Below are positions 7,169-15,476 of a stretch of 21,424 nt of DNA, piece by piece. The notes under the pieces are model-generated. The model did not search any database and was not told the origin of the DNA. It worked only from the letters and a program-made list of their open reading frames with translations. The position numbers were made by a program, and so were the translations under genes. Position 1 is the stretch's first letter. Every line of letters begins with the position of its first letter. The stretch comes from a virus. The stretch lies in the IMG/VR virus record IMGVR_UViG_3300049032_000128, positions 1 to 21,424 of that record; one strand, given 5' to 3'.

Positions 7169-10100
7169 AGTATTTCAGCAAGTTTTCCGATGTTGACGGA
7201 AACGGTAGGGAAGTAAGATTCTTCAATGATGCTTTTTCGGGTAGTCCGATAGAATGGATAAACAGTTCTGGAGCTATTCGTTACAGGGTTGGAGATTCTG
7301 ACTCTCTCTTCCCTGACCAGCCCATAATCGCCTCTCAGGTTCAGATAGGATTGATTCTAAAAGAACTTTATGACCTATCAGAATTCGTATTTGACAGGAA
7401 AACATTCTTCGTTCAAATTGTCGACACCGATTTCAATAAAATTAAATGGTCTGGATGGGTAGAGCCGTGGAATGCCGCACATAAATATGTGGATCCGCCG
7501 CATGAGGTGACCTTAACTGCAAGTTGTGGTCTTGCTCACCTTTCGCGTAAAAAGTATGTAAACCCCAGCAATACTTTTCGAAAGACCGGTTTAACCATCA
7601 TTCAGGAGTGCCTAGGAATCATCGAGGCCGGTGATTTAGCCTTGAGGCTGTCAACACATATGGTTGAGAATAGCTTCTCTGGCAACGCTGTTCTCGGTCT
7701 TACATCATTTGAAATTGACACGCAGCGCTATTATGATAACAATGGCGAAGCGATGTACTGCGATGTTATTGTTAATGATATCCTAAACCACTTCAATGCA
7801 GAGCTTGTGCAGTGGGACAATAAATGGGTCATTCGCGGTGTCGTTGATCATGCGACAGCATTACAGACAAACTATCAGGATATCGGCGATACGTCTGGAA
7901 CGTTGGCGTGGCCTGGTACGTATAGTGTTAATGGTTCGCAGTCGAAATCACTGGATGATGGGCAGATTAGGGTATTAGCTCCAATCACAAAATACCGTAC
8001 AGAAATTGATTTCGGTCAGCAAACGCCATTCTTTGAGAATGGTAGTTTGTTACTATGGAATGAAAACGGCTTGATAGGATGGGATTTCACCCACATGACA
8101 AAGGGGAATCCTGGCTGGGAGCAATTTGAGCTCGGCGGGGAGTCTAATAAATCCGTTTTAAAAATTAACGGGAAGTCTCCGCAGCCCTATCGGAAGCGTA
8201 AAAAAGTTAAATTGTTCAAAAAGTTGACCAACCAGGCGATCAATATTGCGATTGCTGGTGTCGGCGCTGTTGGTGCTCTTTTTAATAAGCCTGTATTAAA
8301 AGGCGCATGGGAAGACATTGAGCCTGCTGAATGGATTGAAAGCCCAGGCGGGCCAATTTCTAAGGCGGATAAAAGCGTTACAATATCGTTTGAATACGAA
8401 ACAGAGGCCTTTTCATCTGATATTCTAATTTCGATTAAAATTCCCGTAACTAAGCCAAATGGCGATGTCGTTAATTTTTGGGTTGACCCTAGTTCTCAAC
8501 CGGCATTAAACAGCGCCGACAAGACTCACGCTGGCGCGGATGATAAATTTCATTTAATCCGTGTTCCTCCCGTTGACCGAGGGAGCTTGATTAACCGTGG
8601 AGATCTTAATGCTGCCAGTAATCCGAATTATCCTGCCGCGAGTGCCGCAAATTGGACGTGGACTGTTACAGGTGTTCCAAGTGGTGAATATCGGAAAGTT
8701 GGAGGCGTAAATGGAGTTAACGTAGAGAACGGAGACCTCATTATTTCCAGAGTTCCGAACGTCGGGGGAACACAGGAGGCGGTAGGTGGAAATTTCGAAA
8801 TTGTAAGTATTCGAAATAATATCCGAAAAGGTACTTATCAGATTGCCGTTTCTCTTAATACCACATTTCTCTCTAGCGCTAATCAGCCTTTCCCGGCCGA
8901 CAAAGTATACGTCCGGTTCTACAAGATCGCTGATGAGGAAGGGCGGCCCGGAGACTGGTATAAAATCTATGACCTAAATGGACAGCTGGAGGGTTTCGTT
9001 GCTTCTACGGAATCTTCTAAATACGCAACTACGCTTGAACGTGGGGGTAAAACAGACGAGGAAGCGCAAGCTATTCAGCTCATTTCGGGCGATTTTACGC
9101 CCTGGTATTTAGGTGCTTGGAGAAAGCCTGGAAGCAATGACCTTACTTCTTCGTGGAAGCGAAGGTCTTTCATGAATGAAGGAATGAGTATCTACCGAGC
9201 GATGATGCTTGATAGATTATGCATGACTAGTAGGCCGCTGAATGTATTTGAGGGGCAAATAAAGCTATTGCCTGGGTACACTGAATTAAGCTATTTGCAT
9301 AGGCTCTCTTTTGTAGATCAAGACGACAAAAGATTCAGGATTGTTCGATATGAATTCGAAGACTACCGAAGGATAGCTACGATCACGGCGGTAGAAATAA
9401 AATATGAAGAAATCCCGAAGGAGGAACTAAGGCAGGATTCATACATTCCGGGCTCTCATCAGCTCAATACGATACCTGGTCAGGGTGATGGTATTTATCC
9501 GTCAAAGCAGGACAGTACCAATGGCAGGTTGAATGCGGAGGACTTGCCATTGACAGAGGATGAGCTATTGGAAGTTTTGGAAAGTGGCAGCCGGTTGGGT
9601 GTTTTGTTCGATGAAATAGACCCACTGGTTTTTGAAGTTGGATCTTTAAGTACAAAATACAGAAACCTAGCAGATTACCTATCTGAAGTTTTTCTCGAAA
9701 ACGAAGACGAGTTTGAGGATGAAGATACAACCGATTTCGCCGCGCTTGAATTTTCGGTCATATCTAAGCCTACTTGGGTTTCCAATGTAACTAAGGATGA
9801 GCTGATTTTTGGTGTTACTGGAAAGCCCACAGCAATAGGACAGTTCATTCTTCAAATAGGGTTATTTGATCCAGAGGAGCCGGAGTTCATCATACCGGTT
9901 GAGATTCCAATTATCGTCTACCCAAAAACCACAATAAAGTACACTCTCCGCGACACATCGGGTCTCGAGCCTATTGGTGTAGGTAATATTGTGAACGGAT
10001 CAGGTCACATGAAACCTGATGCATGGGATATTCTTGTTCAGGTTACGGGTCATCATGAAGGATGGTTTGGCAAGGTTTCTGGTATGGGAATCAATATACA

Positions 10101-13100
10101 GCCAACAGCTGATCCATATTCCCTTGTTTCCAGTTCGGATACAGCTACATACATTATCGGTTCTGATATTGAATCAGATGTCGGGATTTACAATCTTATC
10201 GTGGCTACGTTCCGCGATGAAGGAGAGCCGGATAATCTGAAAAAAGTAAAGGAGGACAAGATTAAATTTAGCCTTTATGATGAAGAATACTTAGACAAAG
10301 CGCAGTTCGAATTATGGGGCACTGAATCTAATACATTGATTGGGCCAATCGATCCGGATGGAAGTTCTGCTTTCAATGTCGAGGAAGCCTGGGATGTGAA
10401 AATGATCATCGAAGGCGTTGAGCACGATGCCGGTTCGTCTGTATTGGGGTCAGAGGTTGGCGACCTTGACACGAACGTAATCGGCCCGCTCGATCCAGCG
10501 GTCGAGGATGCATCTTACTTTCAATTAGGAGAAGTAAGGCCAGAGTTTGACCCTTCTGCCTATAATGTCCTTTTGACGCTGAGCCTTGAAGGTGATGAGC
10601 AATACGCAAGATCAGCCACTTTCACAATCAACAAGGATAAAGTAAAGCCAGTAGGTGGAAATTTGAAATTGGTTTCGATGATTACCAATACGACCAATTA
10701 TGATGTAATGGGTACGCTGGCGATCAATGGGAATTTATTTACCTTACCATCTTCGGGTTGGAATGTATTGCTGGAAAGTAATGTCGTTGCTGGCGCTATA
10801 CGCAAGCATCAAGTCTTCCAGAAGAAGGGAGATTCGTTAATAAATATCAACACACAATTATACACAGGTAAATCACAAACCAAATCTTACCCGGAATCTG
10901 CGCCCGAAGATCAATATTTCATTTTTGATTTCCTGAGTAGTTTAGATATCGACAAAATCCATCTTACGCCGTCCTCTTTTCGGGTCATTATCACTGATGA
11001 GGTTGATGGCGTAGTGACGAATATTTACCAGGCGGATTTCTCTTTCGGAGTTTTGGAAGATCTGGATGACCTGGATATTTCAGAGCCAGGCAACGCTGGT
11101 GATGGTGTTCAGGAGCATTTGGCGGGATTTGGGCTTTCTGAGGTTATTGACGACTATATCAAAACGTTCAACGTCAATACCGACAACTTAACGATAGAGG
11201 TATTTTCGCCTACCAACCCGGCTTTTAACTGGCTACGCGTAAAAGCAAAAGGTATTACACACGCGCACTATCAGGATATTGCATCACTGTCGATACTTGG
11301 AAACCTTGGCGGCTCTGCTGGGTCACCATATGAGGTGCCTATTATCACCTCTATTACCCTGGCTGGCGCAAGTAATCTTAATATCGCAACGACCCTTGCG
11401 GTTAAAACCTATGTAGATACGGCACTGGCTTTAAAACCAACTGGAAACGGCCTTTTAAACCGGTTTGTTGTCTGGACTGGCACAAATACACAAGCATCAA
11501 GTAACTTGTTCTACAACGGGGGAAATGTCGGGGTAGGAATGATACCGGGATATCAATTCGACGTACTTGGTGCGATAAGATGCTCTACACAGTTTGCTTC
11601 GACGATGCCAACTGGTTTTGCGCCAATTGATGTAACCAGCACAACGCTCTGTACCAACCTAAACGCCGACTTACTCGACGGATTTCATGCTTCTGCTTTT
11701 GCACTAGCGAGTCATACGCATACGATCGCGCAGGTAACAGGCTTGCAGGCATCCTTAGATAGTAAAGTTATCAACTTCGGAAATGGCGTTGCTAACCGGT
11801 TCGCATTATGGGTCGACAACACTCAAATTGGTAACAGTAACCTATATTATAACGCCGGGAACATCGGCGTCGGCATGGTGCCCGGTTATCAATTTGATGT
11901 CGCTGGGTCGATCCGGTTTACCAACCAATTAGCTTCCACAATTGCAACAGGCACAGCACCCTTGGATGTGACTAGCACTACATTGTGTGTAAATCTCAAT
12001 GCCGATCTGTTGGACGGATTCCACGCGTCCGCCTTCGCGTTAGCCAGTCACACGCACACTATTGCACAGGTTACAGGATTACAGGCTTCACTTGACAGTA
12101 AGGTTATCAATTTCGGCAATGGCGTAGCGAACCGGTTCGCTCTTTGGGTAGATAATAACACAATCGGGAACAGCAATCTTTATTATAATTCCGGCAATAT
12201 CGGTGTTGGCATGGTTCCTGGCTATCAGTTCGACGTGTCTGGCTCGATCCGTTATAGCAACCAGCTAGCGTCAACAGTAGGCACAGGTACTGCACCGCTT
12301 GATGTCGCGAGCACTACGCTTTGTGTTAATCTTCATGCGGATTACCTGAGCAAGTCAGTCATTGCTGGTTCCGGATTAACGGGCGGTGGTTTGTTAACTA
12401 GCAATGTTACCTTAAATGTTGCGTTCGGGTTTACGGCCGGAACAGCTGCGGAAGGCGATGATTTGGCGGCTCTGATAGCTCGTAATATTACAGTAAATGG
12501 CACTTCTGGAAGGATATCTTCGAGTGCAGGCGCGCAGAATCTCTCTGCGGATAGAAGCTGGACATTGGACTTAGTTGCGACTGGCGTGGCGGCTTCGACA
12601 TATAAATCTGTTACCGTTGACGTTTATGGGCGCGTAACGGGGGGCTCTAACCCAACAACTTTGGCAGGATATGGAATAACAGATGCTTATGTGATTACGG
12701 ACGTTAATTATTTGCTGGACTTTAAAGCAGACAAATCGACGGTTCTTACTATTAATGGCGTAGGTTATGATTTGTCCGCAAACCGGACTTGGAATGTAGG
12801 AACAATATCCGGTAGCGCAACGACTGGGTACTTCCCGAAAATGGCTACCAGCGCCTCAATCACTGATTCAGTGATGCGGGACACAGGAAGTGAGATCAAT
12901 GTCGGAGCTGGAAGATCGTTCGGAGTTGAAGGCCCCGCCGCGATGCGCGATTATCTGCACGTTCATAATTACGTCGGAATCGGAAAGTCTGGTCAACACG
13001 GCGCATTGGTTATCCATAGCGCGTCGAGTGCGACAGCGCATGCGACGGCTGCTATCGACATTCAGAGCACTACGAAGGGTGTGCTTTTCCCTAGAATGAC

Positions 13101-13263
13101 AGAATCGCAGAGGCAGGCGATTCCTTCTCCTCCTGTTGGCTTGGTGGTTTATCAAACAGACGTCGGGGATGGCGGGCCAGGGTATTACGGGGCTCAAGGT
13201 GTGGATGGGGGCGCTGCAATTGCGTGGGTACGATTCGCCTTCGACTTTGTGGATTATATCTAA
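7159..13263 (+). CDS. Fused tail tip / baseplate protein with C-terminal tail fiber
   Basis: A single 2034-aa protein takes the place of several tail-tip genes. Residues 1-~130 look like a distal-tail (Dit-like) domain (ASQVQIGLILKELYDLSEF, then FNKIKWSGWVEPW). Residues ~130-780 resemble tail-associated baseplate proteins. Residues ~845-925 resemble an Ig-like domain (SVISKPTWVSNVTKDELIF). Residues ~926-1290 are three diverged ~120-aa modules, each with a conserved Trp (W956, W1078, W1201). Residues 1429-~1750 are 112-residue fiber repeats with SHTHT metal-binding-like HxH motifs. The C-terminus (~1975-2034) has STTKGVLFPRMTESQR, common at the ends of Bacteroidota phage fibers. It would contact the cell surface and determine host range. 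The start ATG lies inside the tape measure's last codons. Confidence 0.82.
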   Translation: MGLKYFSKFSDVDGNGREVRFFNDAFSGSPIEWINSSGAIRYRVGDSDSLFPDQPIIASQVQIGLILKELYDLSEFVFDRKTFFVQIVDTDFNKIKWSGWVEPWNAAHKYVDPPHEVTLTASCGLAHLSRKKYVNPSNTFRKTGLTIIQECLGIIEAGDLALRLSTHMVENSFSGNAVLGLTSFEIDTQRYYDNNGEAMYCDVIVNDILNHFNAELVQWDNKWVIRGVVDHATALQTNYQDIGDTSGTLAWPGTYSVNGSQSKSLDDGQIRVLAPITKYRTEIDFGQQTPFFENGSLLLWNENGLIGWDFTHMTKGNPGWEQFELGGESNKSVLKINGKSPQPYRKRKKVKLFKKLTNQAINIAIAGVGAVGALFNKPVLKGAWEDIEPAEWIESPGGPISKADKSVTISFEYETEAFSSDILISIKIPVTKPNGDVVNFWVDPSSQPALNSADKTHAGADDKFHLIRVPPVDRGSLINRGDLNAASNPNYPAASAANWTWTVTGVPSGEYRKVGGVNGVNVENGDLIISRVPNVGGTQEAVGGNFEIVSIRNNIRKGTYQIAVSLNTTFLSSANQPFPADKVYVRFYKIADEEGRPGDWYKIYDLNGQLEGFVASTESSKYATTLERGGKTDEEAQAIQLISGDFTPWYLGAWRKPGSNDLTSSWKRRSFMNEGMSIYRAMMLDRLCMTSRPLNVFEGQIKLLPGYTELSYLHRLSFVDQDDKRFRIVRYEFEDYRRIATITAVEIKYEEIPKEELRQDSYIPGSHQLNTIPGQGDGIYPSKQDSTNGRLNAEDLPLTEDELLEVLESGSRLGVLFDEIDPLVFEVGSLSTKYRNLADYLSEVFLENEDEFEDEDTTDFAALEFSVISKPTWVSNVTKDELIFGVTGKPTAIGQFILQIGLFDPEEPEFIIPVEIPIIVYPKTTIKYTLRDTSGLEPIGVGNIVNGSGHMKPDAWDILVQVTGHHEGWFGKVSGMGINIQPTADPYSLVSSSDTATYIIGSDIESDVGIYNLIVATFRDEGEPDNLKKVKEDKIKFSLYDEEYLDKAQFELWGTESNTLIGPIDPDGSSAFNVEEAWDVKMIIEGVEHDAGSSVLGSEVGDLDTNVIGPLDPAVEDASYFQLGEVRPEFDPSAYNVLLTLSLEGDEQYARSATFTINKDKVKPVGGNLKLVSMITNTTNYDVMGTLAINGNLFTLPSSGWNVLLESNVVAGAIRKHQVFQKKGDSLININTQLYTGKSQTKSYPESAPEDQYFIFDFLSSLDIDKIHLTPSSFRVIITDEVDGVVTNIYQADFSFGVLEDLDDLDISEPGNAGDGVQEHLAGFGLSEVIDDYIKTFNVNTDNLTIEVFSPTNPAFNWLRVKAKGITHAHYQDIASLSILGNLGGSAGSPYEVPIITSITLAGASNLNIATTLAVKTYVDTALALKPTGNGLLNRFVVWTGTNTQASSNLFYNGGNVGVGMIPGYQFDVLGAIRCSTQFASTMPTGFAPIDVTSTTLCTNLNADLLDGFHASAFALASHTHTIAQVTGLQASLDSKVINFGNGVANRFALWVDNTQIGNSNLYYNAGNIGVGMVPGYQFDVAGSIRFTNQLASTIATGTAPLDVTSTTLCVNLNADLLDGFHASAFALASHTHTIAQVTGLQASLDSKVINFGNGVANRFALWVDNNTIGNSNLYYNSGNIGVGMVPGYQFDVSGSIRYSNQLASTVGTGTAPLDVASTTLCVNLHADYLSKSVIAGSGLTGGGLLTSNVTLNVAFGFTAGTAAEGDDLAALIARNITVNGTSGRISSSAGAQNLSADRSWTLDLVATGVAASTYKSVTVDVYGRVTGGSNPTTLAGYGITDAYVITDVNYLLDFKADKSTVLTINGVGYDLSANRTWNVGTISGSATTGYFPKMATSASITDSVMRDTGSEINVGAGRSFGVEGPAAMRDYLHVHNYVGIGKSGQHGALVIHSASSATAHATAAIDIQSTTKGVLFPRMTESQRQAIPSPPVGLVVYQTDVGDGGPGYYGAQGVDGGAAIAWVRFAFDFVDYI
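11443..12375 (+). repeat. 112-residue tandem repeats in the tail fiber
   Basis: Units begin at 11443, 11779 and 12115, exactly 336 bp apart. The third is shorter, diverging after VNLHADYLS. Each unit reads GNGxxNRFxxW, then NL(F/Y)YNxGN(V/I)GVGM(I/V)PGYQFDV, then DVxSTTLCxNL. The first two continue with the HxH segment SHTHTIAQVTGLQASLDSKV. The junction segments from NADLLDGF to WVDN are identical over 53 residues in two places yet differ at most wobble positions. Confidence 0.9.
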
Positions 13264-13288
13264 TTGTGCGACAAACAGACCTTTAAAA

Positions 13289-13452
13289 TTGTGAGTGGCG
13301 GCGACTCGGTATGACTTGTAGAGAAGATAGGTTTTTCCTTCATCTTGGCTTAGTAAAATACGTCAACATCGCCTATCCAGGGTACACTTAATGGTCTTAT
13401 AGATTATATCTTCAAGCTGGCCTAGTAATTTCCCTGGCTTCGCCACTCACAA
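13289..13452 (-). ncRNA. Candidate bridge RNA of the IS110/IS1111 element
   Basis: Directly after the transposase stop codon the minus strand can fold into a ~164-nt closed structure. The basal helix is TTGTGAGTGGCG (13452-13441) with CGCCACTCACAA (13300-13289), 12 perfect pairs. Inside are two adjacent hairpins. SL1 is 13437-13377, stem CCAGGG/CCCTGG. SL2 is 13376-13327, stem ATAGG/CCTAT. SL1 holds a large two-sided internal loop (15 nt at 13431-13417 and 13 nt at 13395-13383) capped by an apical helix at 13416-13396. Two hairpins with big internal loops are the known layout of target- and donor-binding loops. IS1111-type elements encode this RNA 3' of the transposase. This was inferred by hand folding only. 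Confidence 0.5.
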
Positions 13453-13455
13453 AAT

Positions 13456-14466
13456 CTATTCGGAATACAGCGAATCGTGATTCACACAAGCAAAAACTCG
13501 ATGGACTAGTTTGTTTTTGATTGCGTTTAAAATCGACATACTATGTTTGCCCTCTGTTTGCTTACGTACATAATATTGGCAAAGGAAACTATCCTTTCGC
13601 CGAAGGCAACCGATTGCTGCCAAATGAAGATTTGCCTTAATCTCCTTGTTTGCAAAAGTTGATACTCTTGCCCTTCCTAACTGTACTCCTCCCGAGGACC
13701 TTTCAAATGGTGCAATTCCACAATAGCAGGCAAATTGCCTAGCAGTAGCAATTTTATGGAATTCATTGGTGTGGATAATGATTTGTATCGCGATAATTTG
13801 TCCGATGCATGGAACCGAAGTAATAAGGCCGACCAATCGGGCTAATTTTGGGTCTGAACGAACTACGGAATCTAGCCGAATATTGACAGCTTTAATATCC
13901 TCGTTTATTGCTGCGACGCTTCGCGAAAAGTTTTCACTAAGCTCATAACTACGCTGCTTACTTAAAAAATAATCGTTGACCTTTACTTCGCCGAGGAGAA
14001 TTTTTCGTGTTTTCAGCAATCTGTTACGAATAGCTGTCAATTTTTGTAACAATACAAGACATTCTCGAGGCGGCTCGAACAACCTCACCCGATCGATGTT
14101 TTTCTTTGCATATTCTGCGATTCTTACTGCGTCGATTTCGTCATTTTTGCCGCGAGCAATCCCGAGAGATTTCTTGATTTGTAAAGGGCCTTCAAGCCAT
14201 AACGGAATTTTTTTTCGCAAGGTCTCCTTAATTAGGAAGTGGCAAAAGACGCCCATATCTTCTGCACAGACCAGCATTTCATTTGGGCGGCACCGCAGCT
14301 CTGAAATTTGCTGTCGAAGAAACTGTCGAATCGCTTCCTCGGTATGAGCTATTTTGTGAGTACTGATCGGAAGATGAGGTCCCAACACCGCAACATCGAT
14401 AGTGTACTTGGAAATGTCCACTCCAAGAACCGCTTTGGGTATCAGCCGCTTCGTAGTTTGTTCCAT
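13456..14466 (-). CDS. IS110-family transposase (DEDD recombinase)
   Basis: The 336-aa protein has the two-domain IS110 layout. The N-terminal RuvC-like DEDD domain shows GVDISKYTIDVAV (D17), CAED (E69) and KNDEIDAVRIAEYA (D109/D112). A coiled linker spans about residues 120-215. The C-terminal IS116/IS110/IS902 domain has LVGLITSVPCIGQIIAIQII, then FACYCGIAPFERSSGG, which carries the expected catalytic Ser. All key residues are present, length is normal and no frameshift is seen, so it is probably active. The ATG at 14466 lies 23 nt after the stop of the upstream gene on the same strand. The protein acts with an element-encoded bridge RNA in this family, and the candidate RNA follows its stop codon. 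Confidence 0.95.
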   Translation of the reverse strand: MEQTTKRLIPKAVLGVDISKYTIDVAVLGPHLPISTHKIAHTEEAIRQFLRQQISELRCRPNEMLVCAEDMGVFCHFLIKETLRKKIPLWLEGPLQIKKSLGIARGKNDEIDAVRIAEYAKKNIDRVRLFEPPRECLVLLQKLTAIRNRLLKTRKILLGEVKVNDYFLSKQRSYELSENFSRSVAAINEDIKAVNIRLDSVVRSDPKLARLVGLITSVPCIGQIIAIQIIIHTNEFHKIATARQFACYCGIAPFERSSGGVQLGRARVSTFANKEIKANLHLAAIGCLRRKDSFLCQYYVRKQTEGKHSMSILNAIKNKLVHRVFACVNHDSLYSE

Positions 14467-14489
14467 TGTCGACCTGGATAGCTATCGAT

Positions 14490-14852
14490 TCAGTATTTTC
14501 TTGGTCGCCCCCGCTTTTTAGGAGCCGGATCCGAGCTAGCGCCCAATTCCAACGCACGCACTTTTTTAATTTCATGATCTAACCTCACCTGCAGCTTTTC
14601 TATTTCCTGTTTCAATGTTGGCGCCGATCCTTCCTCAATTAGCATTTCCCCTTTACCCCGGATTATCCATTCAGCAGATATGTTCTCATATTTCATCAGC
14701 AGTACAAACATCAAACGATAATCGGACGGAGATATTCGTGCGGCGAGTGTCTGTATTTTCTCGGGTATGCCGGAGATAATTGGTTCGGTGCCATCGCGCT
14801 CATGAATGGTACGGCCGACCGCTTGAAGAGCCTGGATAAGTCTATTTTTCAT
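14490..14852 (-). CDS. Small XRE-like DNA-binding protein with AT-hook-like tail
   Basis: Starting at the ATG at 14852, this gives 120 aa beginning MKNRLIQALQAVGRTI. A TTG 27 nt upstream is possible but less typical. ISAEWIIRGKGEML matches the 'INPEWLLTGKGEML' segment that ends the helix-turn-helix domain of many Bacteroidota phage-type XRE regulators. The recognition-helix region before it looks atypical. A coiled Glu/Lys segment follows (LKQEIEKLQVRLDHEIKKVR). The extreme C-terminus KKRGRPRKY contains an AT-hook core (GRP between basic residues). It may be a prophage regulator. Its stop codon lies 23 nt from the IS transposase start, so the natural C-terminus could have been changed by the insertion. 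Confidence 0.65.
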   Translation of the reverse strand: MKNRLIQALQAVGRTIHERDGTEPIISGIPEKIQTLAARISPSDYRLMFVLLMKYENISAEWIIRGKGEMLIEEGSAPTLKQEIEKLQVRLDHEIKKVRALELGASSDPAPKKRGRPRKY

Positions 14853-15185
14853 GAGACTGGGTGTTTTCTCGGCCGACAAGAATAGAAGGAATCTTGCAAT
14901 AAATCGCAGGCAGACAAGATGTCGAGTAAAGTGCGTACAAAAGGTTTTTCATTCTGATAGGTGTAAGGGTTGCGGCGACGTAATCATACAACTAACCGAC
15001 CAAATCTCAAAATTGATTTATTAACCGTAATTGCAGGAGGCTCAATCGCTTAGATGGGAGGCTGACTACTGAGAGTTCTTAACTGAATGGATGCCGCGGA
15101 ATCTGGAATAACCCGGATTAGCCTGGAATAATGATATTCGGTTTAGGGTAGGGGAGCACTGAGTAAAAAACGGGCTATGTGGCCC
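14853..15185. other. Intergenic region with direct repeats
   Basis: No convincing gene lies in these 333 bp between two minus-strand genes. The region probably holds the promoter of the XRE-like gene. A 9-bp direct repeat CTGGAATAA occurs at 15103-15111 and 15123-15131, 20 bp apart (two helical turns on one face), a possible regulator site. No intrinsic terminator or tRNA was seen. Confidence 0.4.
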
Positions 15186-15476
15186 CTAATTTATTTGGTC
15201 AGCACTTCCAAATTCGCGAACGATTGCAAAAAAGGTTTCGGAGATATGATCAATATCGATCAAGGCAAGTCGTTGCTCTGCTATGGCCACGCCACTTTTT
15301 TCTCGCATTCGGTAGGGCTGAACCTTTCCATCATCCTGCATGTCAAACCTCACACCAACGTTGCCAACCCTTGGGTGAAAATTGATACTTGCCCCAGACC
15401 AGGAGAAATCTCTGTCGTCTCGAAAGTGATGTTTTACAATTCCCCTTTGCTCTTCAAGTTTTTCAAGATTTGTCAT
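15186..15476 (-). CDS. Hypothetical protein, 96 aa
   Basis: The 96-aa protein starts MTNLEKLEEQRGIVKHHF and ends FGSADQIN, with no signal peptide or membrane segment. It has a short helix, then a likely beta-rich middle (FSWSGASINFHPRVGNVGVRFDM), then a helix (HISETFFAIVREFG). I do not recognise a family. The opposite strand is open over the same stretch, but its product is rich in Cys and Phe with no recognisable pattern. The codon use and residue composition of the minus-strand frame look like a normal soluble protein. It stands alone, with long gaps on both sides. Confidence 0.6.
   Translation of the reverse strand: MTNLEKLEEQRGIVKHHFRDDRDFSWSGASINFHPRVGNVGVRFDMQDDGKVQPYRMREKSGVAIAEQRLALIDIDHISETFFAIVREFGSADQIN

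Larger units (their letters stand above)
13289..14492 (-). mobile_element. IS110-family insertion sequence (ends approximate)
   Basis: The element consists of the minus-strand transposase (13456-14466), a very short 5' flank and a structured 3' flank of about 165 nt. A 9-bp inverted repeat, CTATCCAGG at 13373-13381 and CCTGGATAG at 14473-14481, brackets the transposase and may be the subterminal repeat typical of the IS1111 branch. True ends are not visible: IS110-type elements lack terminal inverted repeats and usually make no target duplication, and I found no duplication. The bounds given are the outer edges of the folded 3' region and of the upstream gene's stop. Confidence 0.5.

Noticed and set aside
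11443-12375. CRISPR-like array
   Set aside because: The repeats are 336 bp long, in frame within a coding region, and differ at synonymous sites, so they are protein repeats.
12868-13197. Minus-strand 109-aa ORF under the fiber C-terminus
   Set aside because: It lies wholly inside the well-supported fiber frame and has an Arg/His-rich, pattern-free sequence typical of a shadow frame.
11443-13263. Diversity-generating retroelement target at the fiber end
   Set aside because: No reverse transcriptase gene or A-biased template repeat is visible, and the fiber end has no C-type-lectin pattern.
13289-13452. Miniature inverted-repeat element inserted between the fiber and transposase genes
   Set aside because: The inverted repeats have no flanking target duplication, and the inner paired hairpins with two-sided loops fit an RNA structure better. 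Not fully excluded.
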